NCBI GenBank assembly: GCA_965220895.1
Contig: OZ244850.1
Coordinates: 806,001-870,000 of the forward strand
DNA length: 64,000 nt
Reading direction: 5' to 3'
Source of the DNA: WTFY01 sp965220895
Lineage (GTDB): Bacteria > Pseudomonadota > Gammaproteobacteria > UBA4575
The notes under the pieces are model-generated. The model was given only the letters and a program-made list of their open reading frames with translations, searched no databases and was not told the DNA's origin. Each line of letters starts with the position of its first letter. The stretch's first letter is position 1. Of this stretch, positions 37,108 to 44,034 are shown piece after piece. A program made the position numbers and the translations under genes.

Positions 37108-38154
37108 TCAGGATCGGGCCTTCACCCTGCTGATCATTTTTTCAATATCGTCGGTCGTGCCTGTCCGATGAATGATAACCTCGGGGTGTTGCTGCTTGAA
37201 TACCCGGAAAACCTCGTCGGCAAATGCCTGGCCGATATAGGTGATGCCCTTGAAGTCGAGTACCACCTCCTTGAATTGATCCGCCCGTTCAAGCAGGCGC
37301 TTGGCCTGGGAGCGGGAAAGCAATTTCCCGCCCTCGTGATGCAGCAACTGCAAAACGATGCGGGTCCGGGTGAAGCCCCAGTCCGCATCTTCCGAGGCAT
37401 ACTCGTCGAACACTTCGCTGATGCGCCGCTCGCAATTCGCCGAGGCCGTCATTCCTATATAGGTTCCCTCGATAAATTTTTCTTCATCGTGGGTTTCCGT
37501 CAGCCAGCCGGACTCTTCACCCTGGAAACGGGTCAGATAATGCAGATTCCCCGACAGAATCCTGAATTCATCAAACATCTTGGATGTGAAGAAGATTCCC
37601 TCGCCGCTGTGGGCATCGGGATCGGAAGTGAGCTTGCCCTTGCACAGCTCCAGCAATGCGTGGCGGGCATCATGCAGATCGAAGTCCTGCTGTATCTTCC
37701 TGAATATGCCCACTCCCCGGTCACGCACGCCCAGTCTCGTGACCGCCGCGTTGCGCTCGATACAGACATCCAGGACGTCGGAACCGGAGTGCGAGATGAC
37801 ATTGTTCACCATTTCCGTGATGCCATACTCGCAGATCTCCAGGACATTCTCCTTTAGGTCAGCCAGCCACGGTCGCACCGACTCGCTCCAGATGACGTGT
37901 TCTTCCATGCCCCCTGCCACGTCGAACCGGAGGCTCTCGTTTGTGTGTTCACGCAGGCGAAAGGTTCGATTTCTCGTCTGGCCGCGGGCCGCGAGCAAAC
38001 CCTCGTCCACGAGTTCCTGGATGTGCCTGGAGACCGCCTGGCGCGATATGCCGAACTCCCGGGCGGTGCGCGCACCGATGCCTATGGGCAGGTCCGTGAC
38101 ATGCTCCAGGATGAACTTGCGCAGCTCGATCGTTTTCCTGCTTTTCCCTCGCAA
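37108..38154 (-). CDS. HTH - GHKL ATPase - DUF4325 (STAS-like) protein
   Basis: A 348-residue protein with three parts: a winged helix (residues 25-65: GARTAREFGISRQAVSRHIQ), a histidine-kinase-type ATPase (N-box EMVNNVISHS around 114-123, RDRGVGIF 144-151, GEGIFFTSKMF 184-194) and the DUF4325 STAS-like C-terminus from about residue 265. It resembles regulators of the anti-sigma type fused to a DNA-binding domain. It is first in a three-gene operon with the HipA-like kinase (27 bp gap) and HIRAN genes, and may control or sense for them. Confidence 0.78.
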   Translation of the reverse strand: MRGKSRKTIELRKFILEHVTDLPIGIGARTAREFGISRQAVSRHIQELVDEGLLAARGQTRNRTFRLREHTNESLRFDVAGGMEEHVIWSESVRPWLADLKENVLEICEYGITEMVNNVISHSGSDVLDVCIERNAAVTRLGVRDRGVGIFRKIQQDFDLHDARHALLELCKGKLTSDPDAHSGEGIFFTSKMFDEFRILSGNLHYLTRFQGEESGWLTETHDEEKFIEGTYIGMTASANCERRISEVFDEYASEDADWGFTRTRIVLQLLHHEGGKLLSRSQAKRLLERADQFKEVVLDFKGITYIGQAFADEVFRVFKQQHPEVIIHRTGTTDDIEKMISRVKARS

Positions 38155-38259
38155 GACGGCCCCCTTTTGGAACTATCACAGTCATTTTTGTCAATATTTG
38201 ATAATATTTTATAAGCATACGGGGTGATTTTGTCAACTTTTTGGTTGGAGCCCGCAAAC

Positions 38260-39813
38260 CTATCGCTTGAACGCCGCCCTGCCCATACCCCCGCCAAAAC
38301 GCCCGGCGTCGTCCCCGCCCCGGGAAAGCGGCGAGGTGGCGGCTGTGATCGAGCGACCGATATGCACCCCCGCCCAGGCCATCATGGCACTCCACAGCAG
38401 CGGCAGGCCCAGGTACAGGCTGGTCGTGATCATGTTGAGCAGCATGCGCTTGAGATCGTGCTCGCCGGGGTTGGCGAAGACCTGCAGGAAGACGTTGATG
38501 TCCGGATACATGGAAAGGATCAGGTTCTGGTCCACCCACAGGGCCAGGTACCACAGCACGCTCCAGAACTTGACGGTGAAGATGGCAAGTGCCCCGGTGA
38601 CCATCATCGACAGCGAGTAGCGCGACAGCACCACGACCATCGGCAACAGTGCGTAGATGCCCAGCAGCAGCACCGCCTGCACCATGGGCAGGGCCTGCAA
38701 CAGGGCCGTCACACTGACCGAGAACAGCGCCGAGGCGGTCACGATCCCGCCGGCGGCCAGGCCGCCCTTGAGCCACTGCTCGGTGGTGCCGAGCCAGCCC
38801 CCGTGCCCGGTATTTCGCGCCACGAGGTCGTTGTTCGACCACACCGGCGGCGCATTGGCCAGCACGGCGCGTGCCGCGGTATCCAGGTGCTGCTCATGGG
38901 CCAGCCCGGGAGCCACCGACACCACCAGGCCGGAAAACCCGGCCGAGGTGAGGTCCGCCTGGGCCACCAGCTTGCGACGCAGCCCGATACCGGCCTCTTC
39001 CCACCACTGCTTGCACCAGGGCCTGCCCCAGCGAGGCGGGGCGCCCGGCGGGTATTCGCTGTCGCGCACCGCATCGAAGGCCCAGCCCGGAACCGGCGTG
39101 GTCGGGCGAAGCGCATCGTAGTAGCCAGCAGTCTCGCGGTAGACGTGCGAGCCCATCCAGTCCGGGTCATCGCCGCCATAGGTCACGAGCAAGGCCTGGA
39201 TGGCGGGGCTTGCCGGGCGCTGTGCGAGGTACCGGGAGCGTGCCGGTGTATAGCACTGGCTGAAAAAGTCGCTGGATTCGCGGCGAAGCGCAGGATCGGC
39301 GATGGTGGCCAGGCGGGCCTGCTGCTCGTAGGTGCGAAGGTCGCTCGCCGAAGGCAGGCCTTCGACCACCGCGTGGTTGAGCCCCGAGGTGACGGCGAGC
39401 ACCGCGTACCACCAGACGGGCACCTGCACCAGGCTCGGCGCCCCGGCAAAGCCTGTGCTGCCGAAGCTGCTTTGCGGGGCAGCCGGGGTGGCGGTGACCG
39501 GACTCGGATCGAGCAGGCTCGGCGGCGGCGTGTAGGCCAGCGTGCTGGCCTCAAGCGGGGCCAGGGCCGCGGGCTGGCCGGCCAGTACCACCACCAGCAG
39601 GGCCATGAACAGCTGGATCTCCATGCGCCGCAGGGACAATGCGGGGGCATTGCCGAACTCACCGCCCTCGGCCGGCTCGCGCCAGTGGTCGATGAGGATG
39701 CCAAGAAAGGGCAGGAACACGATACCGGTTCCGGCCAGCACCTCCCAGAAGATGTTGTAGAAGGTCCAGCCGAACAGGGTGGTGAACAGCTCGAGGTAAC
39801 TGTCGACACTCAC
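38260..39813 (-). CDS. TraG-N-like conjugal transfer membrane protein (ICE type)
   Basis: A 517-residue protein with about six membrane spans in two groups, near residues 10-75 and 330-480, around a large extracytoplasmic part. This is the TraG N-terminal type found in integrating conjugative elements, where it takes part in mating-pair stabilisation. The GTG start at 39811-39813 is preceded by GGGAGG with a good spacing and gives VDSYLELFTTLFGWTFYN; a longer frame to 40014 is rejected. It is the last ICE gene in the direction of transcription. Confidence 0.83.
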   Translation of the reverse strand: MSVDSYLELFTTLFGWTFYNIFWEVLAGTGIVFLPFLGILIDHWREPAEGGEFGNAPALSLRRMEIQLFMALLVVVLAGQPAALAPLEASTLAYTPPPSLLDPSPVTATPAAPQSSFGSTGFAGAPSLVQVPVWWYAVLAVTSGLNHAVVEGLPSASDLRTYEQQARLATIADPALRRESSDFFSQCYTPARSRYLAQRPASPAIQALLVTYGGDDPDWMGSHVYRETAGYYDALRPTTPVPGWAFDAVRDSEYPPGAPPRWGRPWCKQWWEEAGIGLRRKLVAQADLTSAGFSGLVVSVAPGLAHEQHLDTAARAVLANAPPVWSNNDLVARNTGHGGWLGTTEQWLKGGLAAGGIVTASALFSVSVTALLQALPMVQAVLLLGIYALLPMVVVLSRYSLSMMVTGALAIFTVKFWSVLWYLALWVDQNLILSMYPDINVFLQVFANPGEHDLKRMLLNMITTSLYLGLPLLWSAMMAWAGVHIGRSITAATSPLSRGGDDAGRFGGGMGRAAFKR

Positions 39814-39887
39814 GGACTGCCGCCTCCCAGGGTTGCCAAGAAATGGCGCAGCAACTGCTGGCCGAGGAGCACCTCGATCGCCAACAG

Positions 39888-40163
39888 TCAGGCGATCACA
39901 CGCCAGTGCCGGCCCTGGCGCAGCTTCAGGGCATGCACATCGATGCGCCCGCAGCGATAGCACCCGTATACAAACAGGGATCCACCGATGGCGACCAGGG
40001 CCAGTGCGCTGCACCGGATCACCGACCCCAGCGGCCGCAAGGCATCAAGATGCCCCTGCACGCTGGACAGGGAGGAGACCTGCACCGACTGCCAGAGCAC
40101 GAACCCGGTGAGCGCTGCAAGTATGAGTGCCAGCAGGCTCAGCCATACGCTTGCCGAGCGCAT
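39888..40163 (-). CDS. Small ICE membrane protein
   Basis: A 91-residue protein with two predicted membrane segments (WLSLLALILAALTGFVLW and CSALALVAIGGSLFVYGCY). The ATG at 40161-40163 is 7 bp after the PFL_4711-like stop and the gene precedes the TraG-like gene, as small hypothetical proteins do in this ICE cluster. Function unknown. Confidence 0.6.
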   Translation of the reverse strand: MRSASVWLSLLALILAALTGFVLWQSVQVSSLSSVQGHLDALRPLGSVIRCSALALVAIGGSLFVYGCYRCGRIDVHALKLRQGRHWRVIA

Positions 40164-40170
40164 GGGCAAC

Positions 40171-41514
40171 TCAGGGCACCCGGCCGCGCACCAGCGGCCT
40201 GGGGTCGAGGGTGGGCGATTCCGGGACCTGCAGGGATGCGCGCCTTCGGGCTTGCGCACGTTCAAGCAGCACGCCCGCGGTCTCGGAGACGATCTCGCGG
40301 CGCACGCGCGTCTCAAACAGCAGGCTTTCGATCTCGCGGTCGAGTTCCGCGATCGAGGCATCGGCATGCTCGCGGGCCACCTCGGTGGCATAGACCTCGG
40401 GCACCTGGCGCCCGCTCAGCAAAAGGCGGCGCGCAAGCAGGGCTTTCTCGACCGTGCGCGCGGTACTGATCTCGGACACCAGCCGGCCCATGACCAGCGA
40501 CTGCTCGCTCGCGGGCATCTCCCGGATCGCCTCGATCAGCTGGCGGGTGACCGCCACCCCGGGGGCTGCGACCTGTTCCAGGTTGGCCAGCGTCGACGGG
40601 CTTGCCCCGGAGACCAGGCGCTGCAGCTCAAGCGTGACCGCACCCGATTCCTGGTGCAGCTTGGGCAGCAGTCCGGTGCCCGGAATGCTGTCCTTGCGGC
40701 AGGTGTCGCAGGTGGTGACGATGTTCTCGCCGACGACATCCACGACCCAGCGCTGCGCCTCGGCCGGCGTCGTCCAGATCTCAGGCAGGCGCGAGCCCGG
40801 CGATGGCGGGGCCGCGGTGCTCGCAGTGACCGGGCGGTTCAGGTTGATGTTGTAGCCGGCCTTGACGATGTCCCCGGTAAACTCCAGCACGGGCTGGGCC
40901 GAACCCCCGGCCAGCCCGCCGATCCAGGGCACGCCGTTGTCGCCGTTGGCCGCCTCCACGGCCGCCTCGGCACTCACCGCATCGTTGCCGCCGATGCCCA
41001 TCTCGCGCTTCCAGTCGTTGCCCTTTGACAAGACGATGAGATCGGCATAGGGATTCTTGCCCTGGGCAATCTCGGTTTCCATCTGCTGGCAGGACTTGGT
41101 GGCGAGCGACAGGGTCTGCTCGGCCTTGATCAGCGCATTCTGGAACAGGTCGTAGAGCCCCGGGTTGGCGCGCTGCAGGATCAGGGCCGGCAGGGCGGCC
41201 AGCGCCGCGGTCGCGGCATTGGTCATCGCGCCCATCATGCGGTCCGCGCCCGCGCCGATTTCATTGAGCGTGTTGGTGACGGCGGCTACCGGGTCGAACT
41301 GCGCACAGCTGTAGCCCAGGCCGAGCTGTGCCGAGCCGCCGAGGGTGACCGAGACCACCGAGGGGTTGGCCGGTCGCGAGATCGGGCGCGCCCCGCCGAT
41401 CTCGTAATACCAGAAGCCGTCCTCGGTCGGAGCCATGACGGCCACCAGGTTCATCGGCATGCACAGGATAACAAGGGCAACACCGGCGCCTGGCCAAATC
41501 CCCCAGGGTTTCAT
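40171..41514 (-). CDS. Integrating conjugative element protein, PFL_4711 family
   Basis: A 447-residue secreted protein with an N-terminal signal-like segment (MKPWGIWPGAGVALVILCMPM) and the segments FWYYEIGGARPISRP, GYSCAQFDPV and RREIVSETAGVLLER characteristic of the PFL_4711 family (TIGR03755) of ICE type IV secretion systems. ATGA overlap joins it to the upstream PFL_4710-like gene. Role in the secretion channel is presumed from the family. Confidence 0.83.
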   Translation of the reverse strand: MKPWGIWPGAGVALVILCMPMNLVAVMAPTEDGFWYYEIGGARPISRPANPSVVSVTLGGSAQLGLGYSCAQFDPVAAVTNTLNEIGAGADRMMGAMTNAATAALAALPALILQRANPGLYDLFQNALIKAEQTLSLATKSCQQMETEIAQGKNPYADLIVLSKGNDWKREMGIGGNDAVSAEAAVEAANGDNGVPWIGGLAGGSAQPVLEFTGDIVKAGYNINLNRPVTASTAAPPSPGSRLPEIWTTPAEAQRWVVDVVGENIVTTCDTCRKDSIPGTGLLPKLHQESGAVTLELQRLVSGASPSTLANLEQVAAPGVAVTRQLIEAIREMPASEQSLVMGRLVSEISTARTVEKALLARRLLLSGRQVPEVYATEVAREHADASIAELDREIESLLFETRVRREIVSETAGVLLERAQARRRASLQVPESPTLDPRPLVRGRVP

Positions 41515-42521
41515 GGTGGATAATCCATCCAGTCCACGTTGAACAGGAACCACTGGCCTCGGCGCCGGCAGCACTCGTACGGACGCCACAGGGTCCAGGC
41601 GTAGTCCCCGCCCGCATCGACGAGCCCGCCGCCCCAGCCCGCGGGATCGGCCCGGTCATCGTCTCCGAACACCTCGCATCCGGATTCGGGCTCGGGCAAC
41701 AGGCGCTGCCACTGGCCACTGCGGGCATCGCCCTCGATAAGCGTACCGGGCGGCCACATCCGCTGGCCCGAGGCGGACGATCCGGTGAGCGCGACATAGA
41801 CGTGCGGCTGCGCGGCCCGGGTGACGATATCGCCTGCGCGCTGTGCGATGACGGCCGCGGCCTTGGGTTCGTCGGTTTGCGTGACCCAGCCGGTTCGCGG
41901 ATGCACCGGGCCCCAGCTCTGCCAGACACCCCCACCGATCTCTCGAAGTCCCGGGGCAACGCTCGCCGGGTAAAGCATCTCCGGGACGGCCATGCGCCAG
42001 GACAGGGCATCGATGCCGGACTGGAAGTACGGCACCAGGGGGCGGGTCTGCGATCCGCACACGAGCCCGGGCAGCGGCAATTGTGCCAGCGGGTGGCCGA
42101 TCGCATCGGCCTCGCGAAAGATCAGGTTCGTGTGGGTGCGCATCGAGCCCTCGGTGCGGTTGCCGGCACTTCCGGGAGGCACCGAAAGCAGCGAGCCCAG
42201 CAGTCCACGCGCGACCGTTTGCTGGGCCAGGCCCAGGGTGGCACGGATCTCGCGCCAGGGATTGCCGCCCAGCTCGTTGTAGGCGGCAACCACCAGGTCC
42301 GGGTTGTAGTGTCCGACCTTGAGCGAGGACCGCACCCGACAGCCCCGCCACGTACAGCGAAGCCAGAAGCAGGTACCGACCGGCATCCACTGCATGCAGG
42401 AAGGGGCGGCTGCCGTGGTCCGGGCCAGGATCTGCGAGGTGTTGATCGAACCGGCTAGGGCCTGGCCGGACAGGCCTGCAAAAAGAAGCATTGTCAGGAC
42501 ACAAGACCCTGTCCGGTTCAT
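41511..42521 (-). CDS. Integrating conjugative element protein, PFL_4710 family (TraU-like)
   Basis: A 336-residue exported protein with a signal peptide (MNRTGSCVLTMLLFAGLSGQALA) and TraU-like cysteines (PSCMQWMPVGTCFWLRCT, then a C-terminal ECCRRRGQWF). The family is TIGR03756. Its start overlaps the stop of the PFL_4709-like gene (ATGA). TraU-type proteins are needed for mating-pair formation. Confidence 0.85.
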   Translation of the reverse strand: MNRTGSCVLTMLLFAGLSGQALAGSINTSQILARTTAAAPSCMQWMPVGTCFWLRCTWRGCRVRSSLKVGHYNPDLVVAAYNELGGNPWREIRATLGLAQQTVARGLLGSLLSVPPGSAGNRTEGSMRTHTNLIFREADAIGHPLAQLPLPGLVCGSQTRPLVPYFQSGIDALSWRMAVPEMLYPASVAPGLREIGGGVWQSWGPVHPRTGWVTQTDEPKAAAVIAQRAGDIVTRAAQPHVYVALTGSSASGQRMWPPGTLIEGDARSGQWQRLLPEPESGCEVFGDDDRADPAGWGGGLVDAGGDYAWTLWRPYECCRRRGQWFLFNVDWMDYPP

Positions 42522-43024
42522 GGTCGGTGCCAGTGCCGGTAGTGAGCGAGGGCGGCTTCGAGGTCTGTAAGGCCGTACACGACCGCGTGGCCGTTGAACA
42601 CCATGGCCGGGTAGCGGCCGATGCCGTAGTGTGCCGCTCTTGCCAGGCCAACGGCGGCTTGTCGCAGGCGTGCACGGTCTGTCTCGTGGATTTCCTGTAG
42701 TCGGTCAAGCGCCTGCTGGCGGGCCAGTTCGGGATCGGTGGGCAGATCCTCGGACAGATGCACCTCCAGTTGATGCAATCGATCGAGCATGTAGATGCGA
42801 ATCTTGGGGACACCGGGCTTGAAAACCGAAGCCTGATGGCGCGCGACGGGACGATCCGATGTCGTGAACACTTCGACCAGGTGCAGCCTGCCTGCTTCCG
42901 CATGAGCGATATGCGGACTGAAGACGGCCAGCAGAATACAACCCAGTAACGCCTTTCCGGCAGGCTTTGGTCCGAACGATACGCATTTCATGGCTGTAGG
43001 AATCCAGACAACATGCTTGCGCAT
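42518..43024 (-). CDS. Integrating conjugative element protein, PFL_4709 family
   Basis: A 168-residue exported protein (or 157 from an ATG at 42991, which gives a shorter n-region before LLGCILLAVFSPHIAHA). The mature part has LHLVEVFTTSDRPVARHQ, a thioredoxin-like VEVFTT start of the PFL_4709 family (TIGR03757), and a YGIGRYPAMVFNGHAVVYGL segment typical of these thioredoxin-fold ICE proteins. It is the first gene of the four- or five-gene ICE remnant. Confidence 0.8.
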   Translation of the reverse strand: MRKHVVWIPTAMKCVSFGPKPAGKALLGCILLAVFSPHIAHAEAGRLHLVEVFTTSDRPVARHQASVFKPGVPKIRIYMLDRLHQLEVHLSEDLPTDPELARQQALDRLQEIHETDRARLRQAAVGLARAAHYGIGRYPAMVFNGHAVVYGLTDLEAALAHYRHWHRP

Positions 43025-43297
43025 CGTGGCCCATCCGCTGAAGGGGTAGAAGCGAAAAGGCGTACTGCAGGTGTAAGGGTTTTTTGAGCCAGGCTCGGGT
43101 GCAAGCTCGTACAGGGCCTATGAGCAGTTCAGGAGACGTTTGGGTACGTACGTACCAGAGCCTGATGCAAAAAGATCCTTGCCGCGTTCGGCTAGTCGCT
43201 AGCCAAGCCTGCAGAAGGCATGGGTATTGCGCGTCAGACCTTGTCGAGGCGCATCAGCAAGAAACAGGTTGCCCGAGTCAGCGATTTGTATGTGTGG

Positions 43298-43606
43298 TTA
43301 AACTGAAGCGTAACGCTCTACATGGACCTGTTCTGAGCGCGCACGCATCAGCGAAGCGTCGTACCACGCCTGCATCCGCAACAACATATCCATGCTTGTA
43401 CCGAAGGCCTTCTCAATCCGCAGCGCCATCTCCGGTGACAGGCTGGCCTTGCCATTGAGGAAGTCTGAAAGCGTCGCTCTTCGAACGCCAAGGACCCTTG
43501 CCGCCTTCGTAATCGTCAGGCCCAGTTCCTCAAGAACCTCCGTGCGAATGAAATCACCCGGATGAGAAGGGGTCATGTTCACTTTGATGTCATGGCTAAC
43601 CATCAT
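43298..43606 (-). CDS. higA: HigA-type antitoxin
   Basis: A 102-residue XRE-family HigA antitoxin, with a helix-turn-helix in EELGLTITKAARVLGVRRAT and a LSPEMALRIEKAFGTSMDML segment. It neutralises HigB by binding it and represses the operon. It follows higB with a four-base overlap (ATGA at 43603-43606), the standard higBA order. Lower GC than neighbours suggests acquisition. Confidence 0.9.
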   Translation of the reverse strand: MMVSHDIKVNMTPSHPGDFIRTEVLEELGLTITKAARVLGVRRATLSDFLNGKASLSPEMALRIEKAFGTSMDMLLRMQAWYDASLMRARSEQVHVERYASV

Positions 43607-43893
43607 TGGTAGTCCTCCAGGTTCAGGCCATCGATATGGCCATTCTCTTCTTTAAAAGTAATCCGCCAGTTTCCCGAAACCGAAACGCTCCATTCTTGCC
43701 GTCGCTTTCCGGAGAGCTTGTGAACCCTCCAGCCTGGTGGAGTAACTATTAGAAACTCGTCCATTTCATCGGCCAGGACCAGGACTGTCAAAATTTTGCG
43801 TATACGGTCGGCAAGCTCCTGACCCAACAATCGGTCATCATCATCTACGAGCAGCCTGCGCAATCCGCGATGACGTACAGACCGGATAATCAT
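43603..43893 (-). CDS. higB: HigB-type mRNA-cleaving toxin
   Basis: A 96-residue RelE/ParE-superfamily toxin of the HigB family that cleaves translated mRNA on the ribosome. The C-terminal half, WRVHKLSGKRRQEWSVSVSG followed by NWRITFKEENGHIDGLNLEDY, is the family signature. The promoter lies almost on top of the start codon. Confidence 0.9.
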   Translation of the reverse strand: MIIRSVRHRGLRRLLVDDDDRLLGQELADRIRKILTVLVLADEMDEFLIVTPPGWRVHKLSGKRRQEWSVSVSGNWRITFKEENGHIDGLNLEDYQ

Positions 43894-43899
43894 TTAAGG

Positions 43900-43928
43900 A
43901 TTGTACGGTATCACCGTTCAAAATACAA
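43900..43928 (-). promoter_or_regulatory. higBA promoter with overlapping inverted repeat
   Basis: On the minus strand TTGTAT (43928-43923) and TACAAT (43905-43900) are 17 bases apart. An inverted repeat ACGGT-ATC-ACCGT (43905-43917) lies between them and is a candidate HigA operator. The -10 ends 7 bases before the ATG at 43893, so transcription would start at or next to the A of the start codon: a leaderless message. Confidence 0.55.
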
Positions 43929-44034
43929 CCCTAGTGGTTCCGCATGGCACTGAAAAGAGGGCCTTCACGATGGGACATTGGGCGCTATAATCTACATCAA
44001 GTTCATGGAGGCAGAACCTGCATGGAGTTGCCCT

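Noticed and set aside
43084..43458. Open frame between the ICE remnant and higBA
   Set aside because: No RBS, odd composition, and overlaps the higA coding region in antisense.
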